Both the position numbers and the translations under genes were made by a program. A stretch of DNA of 31,986 nucleotides from CAYVBJ01 sp964415185 (GTDB lineage Bacteria > Bacteroidota > Rhodothermia > Balneolales > Balneolaceae): assembly GCA_964415185.1 (NCBI GenBank), contig CAYPZI010000021.1, positions 1-31,986 of the forward strand. Direction: 5' to 3'. A model generated the notes under the pieces. That model searched no databases, was not told where the DNA came from, and saw only the letters and a list, made by a program, of their open reading frames with translations. Shown piece after piece: positions 16,998-24,116 of this stretch (position 1 is its first letter; each line of letters starts with the position of its first letter).

Positions 16998-19331
16998 TCA
17001 GTCCACGGCCAGGCCGACCTCCATCGCGACCTGCTCTTCATCATCATCGGACTCGACCTCCACAGGCTCCGCCAGTAGGACGCGATCGGGCTCGACCGTG
17101 GTGCCTTCTTCTGGGCCTGCAGGCGCAACACCCAGCAGTTGATCGCGCACTGCGGCAGCCCGTGCTTGACCAANNNNNNNNNNGTCGGTGACCGGCTGCA
17201 TGGCGATTACCTGCTCGGCAAGATAGGCGCGGTATGCCACTTCGTCTAACTCTGAATCGCCCTCCCGCTCCTCATCAGTTTCACGTCTAAATCTTTTACG
17301 GACCTCATTTAGGGCGGTATCCGGATAGGCGCTTGAGAAAATCGCCTCCATCGCGTCCTGCGTCGATTTAGATGTCAGGTCCGGGGACGAGACCTCGCGC
17401 CCCTGCTCGCGCAACCGCTCGGTGAGTTGCTTGACGGCGCGTTGGCGCTTGAGTGGCGGCCCGTCTACATCCGGATCGAAAGGCCCTGCGAGCTTTAGTA
17501 CCAGCTCCGGACGCTTCGCCAGAGCCTCGCGTAGTAGCCCGACGTTCTGGTGCTGGGGTGGTGTCAGGTCACTTCGGCCCGCCGGGAACACAATCCTTTG
17601 CAGATCCTCTTCACCTGCCCCGACCAAATTCGCCAGGAAACGGAACGGCGCACTGACGATGTTGCCAATCGCGTCACCGATGGCACTGCGGATCGCACCC
17701 CCCAATTCGAACTGGGAATCGCCGAGATCTCCAGTAACCGGGATCTCAATCTCGATCATTCCATCGCTGTCTTTAAGGAGAGCGACAGCGAGGCCGAGTG
17801 GAAGGTTCATCGCATCCGGGCTCTCAACCTTTTCTCCCAGCTTCAAATCGTACAGCACGATATCATTTTCGCCCTTCAGCTTGCCGTTGGTGAGGCGGTA
17901 GGTGAGATCGAGATCCATACGGCCTTCTGCGATTTTACGACCGGCAAAGTCGACCGTGTACGGCGAGTAATCCGGCACTACCATATTTCTAAATGTTAAT
18001 TTGACGTTCGTGTCCAGCCCCGGTTGCCAGGCGTGGATAGCGCCCTCGATGCGCGCTAAACCGTGTTCGGCCACCTGACCTTCGAGCTGTACTTCAGCTG
18101 GTGTCTGTGTGTCCGAAGCCAGGGTGGAGATTTCGCCGTTTAGCTCGCGGATGCGCGTCGAAAATGGCAGTGGCAGTGAATGGTCTGCGAACTGAAGGCG
18201 ACTGTTGGCCAGGACGATGCCGGCGATGCTGAGGCGTATCGGGGCAACGTTTTCACTGTCATTCCCTTTGGGGTCGGAATCCTCTGCCTTGCCGCGCGCC
18301 ACGAGCAGGCTATCGAAATTCGTACTTTGATCCTTGTGGATGGTCACCCGGGCAAAGCTGCCTTCTATGGACACGCTTGAGGCCTCGATGCTGCGCTCAC
18401 CGGCGCTTAGGGCGAGCTGTTCAATCCGGAGCGCTCGCCAGCGCAACAGCGGATCGGCGGCATCCAGAGGCACGAGATTGAGTCCCGCCACTCCCAAACT
18501 GCCGCGATAGGCCAGAGGCTCGTCAGCGCTGACGGACACCTGCCCGTCAAGGCTCACGCTGCCGCTATCAATGCTCACCCGCGCGAACTGTTGTACGTAA
18601 GGCCGGGCCGGGCTCAGGGCGAGCTTCTCCAGGCGAAGATCGCCGTTTGCCACGAAGTCCGGCGACACCCGCATATCTCCTTCAAACGAAAAGTCACCTC
18701 CCGCATCGAGCTGGCCTGCGAAACGGACCGGGAACCGGGTTTTCTCATGCAGGGCGGCATCTTTCAGCGAGAGTTCAAAGCCCTGCATTATGATTGTGGC
18801 AATCGAATCGGGATTCAGGTGATCGGTAAAGTGAATCATGCCTTGCGTGACGTCCAGATCGCGGATCACCAACGCCGGCATCCCGTCGTCTCCTCCCTTG
18901 CCCGACGCGTCCTCCAGCAGCCGGGTGAAGCGCGTCTCACCCGAAGTGAAGCGCTCTTCTCGAGCCACCGGGGCTTCGAGGCGCACAGCCTGAAACGTCC
19001 ATGCCCGGTTAATGGCGCTGACCAGCCCAAAATTAACCCGCAGTTGGTCGAAGGCGGCGAGCTTGTGACCATCAGTGTCAGCAAGGACGAGGTCGTTCAC
19101 CTCCAGTGTGAAGGTATAGGGATTGAAATCAACATCGCCGATGAGAAGCTCGCGACTAAGGTCCTCCCGTACCTTATCCTCCGCGATCCAACCGGCGAGC
19201 CACGGCACCAGAAAAAAGCCCGCAAGCGTATACAACGCGACGGCCAACACCGCCCAGAAGCGAAACCGGCAGACATTGATCCAGTAGCTGCGCAGATATT
19301 CCCATAAGCGCGATAGAAATTGATTACTCAT
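16998..19331 (-). CDS. DUF748/AsmA-like envelope protein, GC-rich, interrupted by a 10-N gap
   Basis: About 777 residues as drawn. An N-terminal membrane anchor (about 27-50, FWAVLAVALYTLAGFFLVPW) is followed by a long beta-rich AsmA/DUF748-type periplasmic region (KVREDLSRELLIGDVDFNPY, then DLVLADTDGHKLAAFDQLRV). The C-terminal part after about 590 contains an OmpA-like element (FPAGRSDLTPPQHQNV; then ARAAAVRDQLLG beyond the gap). AsmA-like proteins are thought to bridge the envelope or move lipids; this one's role is unknown. The 10 N at 17174-17183 fall in an OmpA-like helix and the frame resumes correctly. GC content is plainly higher than all neighbours, the style is gammaproteobacterial, and the high-GC tract starts almost at the ATG. 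Horizontal acquisition or a chimeric scaffold are both possible. Confidence 0.8.
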   Translation of the reverse strand: MSNQFLSRLWEYLRSYWINVCRFRFWAVLAVALYTLAGFFLVPWLAGWIAEDKVREDLSRELLIGDVDFNPYTFTLEVNDLVLADTDGHKLAAFDQLRVNFGLVSAINRAWTFQAVRLEAPVAREERFTSGETRFTRLLEDASGKGGDDGMPALVIRDLDVTQGMIHFTDHLNPDSIATIIMQGFELSLKDAALHEKTRFPVRFAGQLDAGGDFSFEGDMRVSPDFVANGDLRLEKLALSPARPYVQQFARVSIDSGSVSLDGQVSVSADEPLAYRGSLGVAGLNLVPLDAADPLLRWRALRIEQLALSAGERSIEASSVSIEGSFARVTIHKDQSTNFDSLLVARGKAEDSDPKGNDSENVAPIRLSIAGIVLANSRLQFADHSLPLPFSTRIRELNGEISTLASDTQTPAEVQLEGQVAEHGLARIEGAIHAWQPGLDTNVKLTFRNMVVPDYSPYTVDFAGRKIAEGRMDLDLTYRLTNGKLKGENDIVLYDLKLGEKVESPDAMNLPLGLAVALLKDSDGMIEIEIPVTGDLGDSQFELGGAIRSAIGDAIGNIVSAPFRFLANLVGAGEEDLQRIVFPAGRSDLTPPQHQNVGLLREALAKRPELVLKLAGPFDPDVDGPPLKRQRAVKQLTERLREQGREVSSPDLTSKSTQDAMEAIFSSAYPDTALNEVRKRFRRETDEEREGDSELDEVAYRAYLAEQVIAMQPVTDXXXXGQARAAAVRDQLLGVAPAGPEEGTTVEPDRVLLAEPVEVESDDDEEQVAMEVGLAVD
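17174..17183. other. Assembly gap (10 N)
   Basis: Ten N inside the C-terminal part of the DUF748 gene. The protein motif reads through in frame on both sides, so the true gap is close to the drawn size or is a multiple of three different from it. Confidence 0.95.
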
Positions 19332-19490
19332 AGTGATTTAATTAATTAGTTATAATATGTAATCATACTTCCAAATATAATCTGGCAATTCATCTACATT
19401 ATATAAAATTTTTGTAAACCCCATCATAAGGCTTAGAAATTATCCTCTTCATCACCTTAAACATTAGACATAAAAGAAATAAAAAACCAG

Positions 19491-19505
19491 AAAAGCCCGG
19501 CTTTT
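19491..19505. terminator. Possible bidirectional terminator
   Basis: AAAAGCCCGGCTTTT is a near-perfect short palindrome (AAAAG-CCCGG-CTTTT). On the minus strand it is followed after four bases by TTTTTT. It lies between the DUF748 gene and the recombinase remnant and could serve a vanished gene on either side. Confidence 0.4.
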
Positions 19506-19540
19506 ACTTCAAAAATTAAAATGATTGGGCTGGTAATTCG

Positions 19541-19684
19541 ATTGGCATACTACACCTGCTTAAAAAAGGCGCTGATATCTATACCGTGAGTAAAATCATG
19601 GGCCATTCCACACCGGCGGGTACCTTACAGTTTTACGATCACACCACAGCGCTAAACTACCGTCATGTGGCAGAAATGATTTAA
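19541..19684 (+). pseudogene. C-terminal remnant of a tyrosine recombinase (integrase)
   Basis: The frame ending at TAA 19682-19684 reads LLKKGADIYTVSKIMGHSTP then AGTLQFYDH. This is the conserved C-terminal block of phage-integrase-family recombinases: the GHS motif holds the second catalytic His, and the Tyr of LQFYDH is in the place of the nucleophile. The HxLR region and everything N-terminal to it are missing and there is no start codon, so only the last 45 or so codons survive. Such enzymes move integrons, genomic islands or transposons; here the remnant marks past integration next to the defence island. Confidence 0.75.
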
Positions 19685-19762
19685 AAGCGCCTATTTTCTT
19701 TTAAAATTGATTTTAGCGGCCTGTTGAAAATTGACGAGGCTTAAGGATGGGAGGAGACAGCC

Positions 19763-20030
19763 TGGAAAATCCATCTTTCATTTAGGGAAGATATGTGTCA
19801 GCTTACCGGTCGGTTGACGGAAGACAAATACAAGGGCTCACATGAGCTAAATAGCGAAAGTCATCAAACAATTTTCAGCGAATCCCAAACAGATTCAAAA
19901 CATCAAAGAGAGCTTGTTTAGTAAACGGGACACGTATCTCCAGACCATAGAGAAGTCATTTTTATCGGGTGATATGAAGGAGGTGTATATAGAGGTGCTT
20001 GATAGAAGGTTTCAGGTTCTGCAAAAGTAG
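19763..20030 (+). pseudogene. Decayed hipA-type kinase toxin gene
   Basis: Two fragments in frames offset by one base. The first (to about 19849) reads REDMCQLTGRLTEDKYKGS, matching the EDMCQLTERLTEDKYKGS-like block of HipA serine/threonine kinase toxins as I recall it. The second (19851 to TAG at 20028-20030) begins IAKVIKQFSANP, which continues that block, then jumps to SFLSGDMKEVYIEVLDRRF, like the HipA C-terminus. The catalytic loop that should lie between (NADMHLKNFS type) is absent. So the gene has lost its N-terminus, has a frameshift and has a large internal deletion. It cannot be functional. Confidence 0.65.
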
Positions 20031-20065
20031 GGGAAAGATTTGGGTCAAATAAATCGAAACAGGCC

Positions 20066-20416
20066 TCAATATCCGTCATCAAAAATTGGTTCACCCACAG
20101 TATCAATGATTACTGTATTGAATTCTGTGTCAAACCACTCATAAAACAGGTTGAGTGTAAGAGGTTTGGGCCACAATCCCGGATCGGTGTACCACTCCTC
20201 CAGCTCTGATTCAAATAGCTGCTTGAAATTCAGTTTGACCCAGGCCTGTTGAGTCTCTTTACTCTCTCCATCCTCATTTGAACTCAGGTACACGGTGCGT
20301 TCTGTATTTACATGTTCCTCGGTAATGATTATTGAATCCTTAACTGGATCGGCCTTATTAATCCATTGGATGGCAGGCTTTTTGTATCGCAAGAGAAGAG
20401 CGGTTCGGTTGAGCAT
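20066..20416 (-). CDS. Conserved hypothetical protein (116 aa)
   Basis: The N-terminus (MLNRTALLLRYKKPAIQWIN, then KADP) and the middle (LFESELEEWYTDPGLWPKPL followed by LFYEWFDTEF) match a small conserved protein that I remember from many Proteobacteria and Bacteroidota, usually described only as hypothetical. It is cytoplasmic, acidic and without transmembrane segments. It is the last intact gene of the minus-strand run, 93 bp after the nucleotidyltransferase gene, and may be an unrelated neighbour of the defence cluster. Confidence 0.65.
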   Translation of the reverse strand: MLNRTALLLRYKKPAIQWINKADPVKDSIIITEEHVNTERTVYLSSNEDGESKETQQAWVKLNFKQLFESELEEWYTDPGLWPKPLTLNLFYEWFDTEFNTVIIDTVGEPIFDDGY

Positions 20417-20509
20417 GGTTTGATTTTTTTAAATATTTCTAATGATTAGAAGCGTTTCTGATTTTAAACCAATACCCTTCTTCTTATTCTTAGCTGATTG
20501 CTATTTCAA

Positions 20510-21349
20510 TTACTTTTCCTCTATTTCCTCTTTTATCAAATTAAGCCAACCTTCAACTTTGTCTAAGGTCAAATCACCATGCACCATAGCTTCAGCCATA
20601 CTTTTTTGTACCTGTTCTTCCAGTGATAGAATGTTTAATACCCTTTCCTTCAGTGTTTTGTTTTCACTTATTATTTGATTGATTTCACGACCAATTACCC
20701 TGGCTCCAATTTCAATCAAATCGGAATCTTCATCAAATAGATCATTATGCTCTTCCCAGATCATCTCCTTTTCAATTTCAAAATAATTTTCAATGATTTG
20801 AGCAATGTCTTGGGGATCTTGGGTTCGCTTTTCATGGCGATCATCATAGGCAATCAGCTTTAATAATAGTATGGCCGGAAGTGTTGCCACCTTAAACTTC
20901 AAGTCATCACCTTCGTCCTTAACTTGTATCGTTGCTTTCCTGAATACCTCTTCAAAGCCGTTCACAAAAATTGGACTATCCCAATTTTCATCAGGTATAA
21001 CAGCCTCATCGATACTGATCTCACCAAATGGAATGATGTCGATGTTAAAAGTAAATGGAGTCTGTAGTCGGAAAGGCACATCTTTTATTTCAGAAAATCC
21101 ATGATTGCTAATGAGATCTTCTAAAAGCTCATCATATTTCTTTTTTTCTGATATATAAACAGCAAAATCGACATCTCGCGTAGCCCGAGAATCAATTTGT
21201 TCTTTAGCATACCAAGTATCCCTCGCAATGGCCCCAAGCAAATAAAAATCTATTTCACATTTTATGAATACTTTTTCTACTACTTGTAGAAGTTCTTTGA
21301 GCTGGTCTTGCCTCAGATCCTCAAGCTTTATCTGCAGTGGTTTTCGCAT
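20510..21349 (-). CDS. Nucleotidyltransferase, AbiEii-like type IV toxin candidate
   Basis: A 279-residue protein with a DNA-polymerase-beta-like nucleotidyltransferase core: YLLGAIARDTW (36-46, helix with the G-x-x-x-R motif), ATRDVDFAV (56-64, metal-binding Asp59 and Asp61) and FNIDIIPFGE (101-110, third Asp104). The C-terminal half is helical. It overlaps the upstream AbiEi-like gene by 29 bp, the arrangement expected for AbiE type IV toxin-antitoxin pairs, where the nucleotidyltransferase is the toxin and aborts phage infection. Known AbiEii-like enzymes act on tRNA or nucleotides; the target here is not visible. Catalytic residues are intact, so it is likely active. Confidence 0.8.
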   Translation of the reverse strand: MRKPLQIKLEDLRQDQLKELLQVVEKVFIKCEIDFYLLGAIARDTWYAKEQIDSRATRDVDFAVYISEKKKYDELLEDLISNHGFSEIKDVPFRLQTPFTFNIDIIPFGEISIDEAVIPDENWDSPIFVNGFEEVFRKATIQVKDEGDDLKFKVATLPAILLLKLIAYDDRHEKRTQDPQDIAQIIENYFEIEKEMIWEEHNDLFDEDSDLIEIGARVIGREINQIISENKTLKERVLNILSLEEQVQKSMAEAMVHGDLTLDKVEGWLNLIKEEIEEK

Positions 21350-22322
21350 AGATTTCTTCAGCTATTTTGATATTTCTCGGATCACCGGTGATCATCAAAT
21401 CAGTATAAATAACAAGGCAAGGAGCTATATTTGGCAGATCATTTTGTATCGTCCAGTAAGGCTCTCGAATTTCAATTTTCCCATTTTCATCAGGCATAAG
21501 CTTGAATTTCTTCATAAGCTTTGTACGATTCTTTTTGGTATAGAGAATGTATTCCACAGGTTTGAGATCATTCGTTAAAAGATCAGCTGCCGGCTCACCT
21601 CCCCATTGATCTTGCTCACCTAATGGCAGGTTCTTCCAGTTTTGTTCGCCCGCTTTATTCATAAAATTAAATCTACCTTTTTGAATACGAGGTATTAGTT
21701 CATCTGCAAAGGCCGTAATCCATTGATCTAATAACTTATCTCTGTTTTTCAGCTTAAGAGCCTCTTTATTTTTGGCGTAAACGAAGTCATGCTCTTTCAG
21801 CCCATCCAAAACATGTTTTATATTTCCAAGAGCCACATCTGCAGCCTCAGCAATATTTCGATACGTTCGATTTAGCCAAGCTTCATCATGAAGAAAAAGA
21901 AAAACGACTTTTAACCCGGTTTTGGTAAAGGCCCGGTTTTTCTTTTGCTGAATGGGAGTTGTGGTGTGACGATCAATCCATAGAAGGGTTTCCCCTTCTT
22001 CTAAATGAATATTTCCAGCCACATCTATCCAATCAATCCCAGCCTCATTCAAGAGCTTTTTTATGTTGGGATATAACCGTTCGGCCACCAAAATTAGGGG
22101 GCCTACTTTATCTTGTAATTCTTTCAATTGGGAAATATGGTGTTTACGAATCTCCCTTTTGATCTCCGCATTTCGGAGAATGGCTTTCTTTTTATTTAGG
22201 TTGAATGTCACCCTGGCATCAACTCTATAATTATTATCAGGGACATAGATCTCCCATTCCGCCTTATGGCCGATCTCTTTTGGAAGATTCGCAAGTGCTT
22301 TTTCAAGGATAGCCTGTTCCAT
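21321..22322 (-). CDS. AbiEi-family antitoxin/regulator with nuclease-like N-terminus
   Basis: A 333-residue protein. Residues about 72-170 match the AbiEi_2 type (PF09952): LILVAERLYPNIKKLLNEAG, IDWIDVAGNIHL, then a winged-helix part RTYRNIAEAADVALGNIKHV. Before this, residues 30-70 carry D35, then E53-x-K55 (NAEIKRE), reminiscent of a PD-(D/E)xK nuclease fold. AbiEi proteins neutralise the AbiEii toxin and repress their own promoter by binding inverted repeats; a matching palindrome (22341-22359) sits just upstream of the ATG. The C-terminal 130 residues (about 205-333) are of unknown role. Translation is coupled to the toxin by a 29-bp overlap. Confidence 0.8.
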   Translation of the reverse strand: MEQAILEKALANLPKEIGHKAEWEIYVPDNNYRVDARVTFNLNKKKAILRNAEIKREIRKHHISQLKELQDKVGPLILVAERLYPNIKKLLNEAGIDWIDVAGNIHLEEGETLLWIDRHTTTPIQQKKNRAFTKTGLKVVFLFLHDEAWLNRTYRNIAEAADVALGNIKHVLDGLKEHDFVYAKNKEALKLKNRDKLLDQWITAFADELIPRIQKGRFNFMNKAGEQNWKNLPLGEQDQWGGEPAADLLTNDLKPVEYILYTKKNRTKLMKKFKLMPDENGKIEIREPYWTIQNDLPNIAPCLVIYTDLMITGDPRNIKIAEEIYAKTTADKA

Positions 22323-22340
22323 TTGTTCACTTTTTTGTTC

Positions 22341-22359
22341 TGTTCACGAATCGTGAACA
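22341..22359. promoter_or_regulatory. Palindromic operator candidate before the AbiE operon
   Basis: TGTTCACGAATCGTGAACA is a perfect palindrome with 9-bp arms and one central base. It lies 19 bp before the AbiEi start codon. Additional half-sites TGTTCAC (22324-22330) and TGAACA (22371-22376) flank it, each centred about 23 bp from the palindrome centre, about two helical turns. This fits autorepression by AbiEi, which is known for the family. Confidence 0.65.
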
Positions 22360-22463
22360 TTTATAATTAATGAACAAAATAGCTGAATAGCAACATGAAA
22401 TAACTTTCAGGCTTTAAAAACTGGACGAATTTCTTTACCCGGATGAACCGGTAAAACCGCCAG

Positions 22464-22493
22464 GAAATAGGTGCGTTCAGCACCGGTTATTTC
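22464..22493. repeat. Bulged stem-loop in the AbiE upstream spacer
   Basis: GAAATA (22464-22469) pairs with TATTTC (22488-22493) and GGTGC (22470-22474) with GCACC (22480-22484) around GTTCA, with a 3-nt bulge. It may end transcripts coming from the TAC operon; no T-run follows. Confidence 0.35.
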
Positions 22494-22501
22494 ATGCAAA
22501 A

Positions 22502-22568
22502 TTTAAATAAAGGAACTCTTACTTAAGAAAATCACCAAAAACTTAAATAGACAACCTTCTTATTTAAA
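22502..22568. promoter_or_regulatory. Two dyad elements; one shared with the hsdR promoter
   Basis: The better dyad is CTTAAATA (22542-22549), 11 nt, then TATTTAAA (22561-22568), preceded by TCACC. The 37-bp block 22532-22568 matches 27871-27907 upstream of hsdR at 30 positions by my count, with the same spacing and orientation. A weaker dyad, TTTAAATA (22502-22509) then TACTTAAG (22520-22527), lies beside it. On the minus strand the block lies 210 bp before the AbiEi ATG, and just past the stop of the DUF5655 stump. It is probably a regulator-binding site or a promoter copied from elsewhere. Confidence 0.55.
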
Positions 22569-22598
22569 GCAAATCCGTTTTTCTTAAATATGAAGTAG

Positions 22599-22703
22599 CT
22601 ATTTCGGAGATCTCTTATGGAGTAATTTTTCAATTTTGGCTGCTGATCCAGTTAATTCGGTTACGTTGTAGCCTTGTAAGTGGAAGAGTTTGATGTCGGA
22701 CAT
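22599..22703 (-). pseudogene. Truncated N-terminus of a DUF5655-type protein (34 aa)
   Basis: The ATG directly follows the TAA stop of the SecB-like gene with no spacing. The 34 codons read MSDIKLFHLQGYNVTELTGS, then AAKIEKLLHKRSPK and stop. The opening MSDIKLF...VTEL.GS...IEK is the start that I recall for DUF5655-type proteins (predicted nuclease-like proteins of several hundred residues, beginning MSDIKLF). All later domains are absent, so it looks like a gene cut off by rearrangement; the copied dyad element begins shortly after its stop. A functional mini-protein translated with the TAC operon is possible but less likely. Confidence 0.5.
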
Positions 22704-23165
22704 TTATTCATTTTCTAAACTTATCGGGCTTTTTAATGGAGAAGATTCAAATATCTCTTCCGGGTTAATAAGAGGCATTACAAATTCTGATAGAAGATTT
22801 CCCTCTGATTTAGCCGCCATTGCTCCACGAGTCGTAGATATTGCAACGCTTAGTAATGTTATCGCAAGGTTTTTGGGGAGTGTAAACTGACCTTCTGCAT
22901 CAAGTAATTTCTCTATCCCGGATAAGTGATAAATAGTCATCGTATGAACAACTCCTAACACATGCTTGGCATCCTTCCCTAATTGAGCTTTGACTTCCAT
23001 ATCAATTGAAAAGGTGCTTTTTTCGAGATCTACATGTGGACGAAACTGCAATTGGTACCCAACATTCTCTTTATTGAAATTCTTAGGAGGCTTTTCAAAT
23101 GAATAGGATAGAATCTCAAACGAGTTCAATCCAAATGAAATTGAAATGTTTTTATCTTCAGCCAC
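22704..23165 (-). CDS. SecB-like chaperone of a toxin-antitoxin-chaperone module
   Basis: A 153-residue protein with the SecB fold pattern: beta strands at the start (ISISFGLNSFEILSYSFEKP), STFSIDMEVKAQL in the middle, and the helix/loop AISTTRGAMAAKSEGNLLSE followed by FVMPLINPEEIF, which parallels the ARxxI...LAPVNFDALF end of SecB. In TAC systems, first shown for M. tuberculosis HigB-HigA-Rv1957, such a chaperone binds the antitoxin's C-terminal extension and keeps it folded. Here it is the third gene after higB and higA, 17 bp after the higA stop, and higA has such an extension. Assignment rests on fold pattern and context. Confidence 0.75.
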   Translation of the reverse strand: MAEDKNISISFGLNSFEILSYSFEKPPKNFNKENVGYQLQFRPHVDLEKSTFSIDMEVKAQLGKDAKHVLGVVHTMTIYHLSGIEKLLDAEGQFTLPKNLAITLLSVAISTTRGAMAAKSEGNLLSEFVMPLINPEEIFESSPLKSPISLENE

Positions 23166-23182
23166 TTTAACTAAAATATTGG

Positions 23183-23671
23183 TTACATTTTTTTTCGTTC
23201 ATCATACGGCTCTTTATAATTCAACCGGTTGCCCGTTTTAATACTATAAATTTGACTTTTCTGAGGTTTTTCTTCAACTTCTTCTTGTCCCTCACCTTCC
23301 AAACGATATTCTTGATTCAGGGCAGATTGTTGAATTTTGAAATGATTGGCCAGATTTCGAATGACACTCTTAGACATCCGTTTTTTATAATTCAGAATCT
23401 CAGAGATATAACTTTTTCCTACCCCTGCAATTTCTGCAAGATCGTTTTGAGATAATCCATGGTCTTGCTTCAGGGTTTTGATCAGCTCAACCGGATCCAT
23501 TTCCTTCGCTAACCGATGTTCATCATCCCAGGTTCTGATAAGCAAAGTAAGCAGTTCGATTTCATCTTCACGTTCTTCAGCCTCATCACCGAATACCAGC
23601 TCTTCGAGGATTTCACAATATTCATAATATTGTTCCTCATTTTTTATGATGGTATATCTTAAGTCTGCCAT
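23183..23671 (-). CDS. higA: HigA antitoxin with C-terminal chaperone-addiction-like extension
   Basis: A 162-residue DNA-binding antitoxin. After a helical N-terminal part (RYTIIKNEEQYYEYCEILEE), residues about 60-112 form an XRE-type helix-turn-helix (LKQDHGLSQNDLAEIAGVGK, SYISEILNYKKRMSKSVIRN). Residues about 120-162 are an extra acidic-then-basic tail (EGQEEVEEKPQKSQIYSIKT, then GNRLNYKEPYDER). Ordinary HigA antitoxins of this type stop soon after the HTH; tails of this kind are the chaperone-addiction regions of TAC antitoxins. It lies 17 bp after higB and 17 bp before the SecB-like gene. It likely represses its own operon through the palindrome upstream of higB. Confidence 0.85.
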   Translation of the reverse strand: MADLRYTIIKNEEQYYEYCEILEELVFGDEAEEREDEIELLTLLIRTWDDEHRLAKEMDPVELIKTLKQDHGLSQNDLAEIAGVGKSYISEILNYKKRMSKSVIRNLANHFKIQQSALNQEYRLEGEGQEEVEEKPQKSQIYSIKTGNRLNYKEPYDERKKM

Positions 23672-23688
23672 TGTTTCTATAATTAGAT

Positions 23689-24033
23689 TTAGATATAGTC
23701 TTTAAAATTTTCTGCGGTGTATTGTTCGTCTTTATTACATACATCGGAGTATTCCGCATGTGTTCCTATCCAAACCACAAACAGGAAAACAGATTTATTC
23801 CCAAACCGATATTTACAGATGACCCGATAATCATTCCCACTTATATTAAATTTAACTCTGTTACTACTCTTACCAAGCAATTTTACACTGCTAAAAGTAT
23901 TTTTCATATCATCAGGCTTCTCCCAATCTGCTTTTCTTATTTCATCTATCCAATTTTCAAACGAAGAAATGGAAGCAGCATGTTTTTGGGCAAAATTTCT
24001 GACGGTATGTTCTTTTAAAAGGTTAACTTTCAT
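23689..24033 (-). CDS. higB: HigB-family mRNA interferase toxin
   Basis: A 114-residue RelE-superfold toxin of the HigB type (PF09907): SSVKLLGKSSNRVKFNISGN followed by DYRVICKYRFGNKSVFLFVV, then WIGTHAEYSDV, where the family's GTHAEYD motif is nearly intact. HigB toxins cut mRNA on or near the ribosome. It has a slightly longer C-terminus than usual (CNKDEQYTAENFKDYI). First gene of the three-gene TAC operon, 83 bp downstream of the metallopeptidase gene with an operator-like palindrome in between. The chain looks complete and therefore likely active. Confidence 0.88.
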   Translation of the reverse strand: MKVNLLKEHTVRNFAQKHAASISSFENWIDEIRKADWEKPDDMKNTFSSVKLLGKSSNRVKFNISGNDYRVICKYRFGNKSVFLFVVWIGTHAEYSDVCNKDEQYTAENFKDYI

Positions 24034-24061
24034 TTAGCAAACGTTTCTAAACTACAAAAAA

Positions 24062-24078
24062 GTTCGCAAATAGCGAAC
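24062..24078. promoter_or_regulatory. Palindromic operator candidate before higB
   Basis: GTTCGC (24062-24067), AAATA, GCGAAC (24073-24078) is a perfect 6-bp dyad, 28 bp before the higB start. A second imperfect dyad, TTTAG...AACGTT...CTAAA (about 24033-24051), overlaps the start codon. HigA binding and autorepression is the natural explanation. Confidence 0.6.
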
Positions 24079-24116
24079 ATGTGTGATTTATAATTCTTCC
24101 CGGCATGAAAATGCAC

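Noticed and set aside
18591..19307. 238-codon plus-strand open frame
   Set aside because: Antisense shadow of the GC-rich DUF748 gene; high GC lowers stop frequency in all frames.
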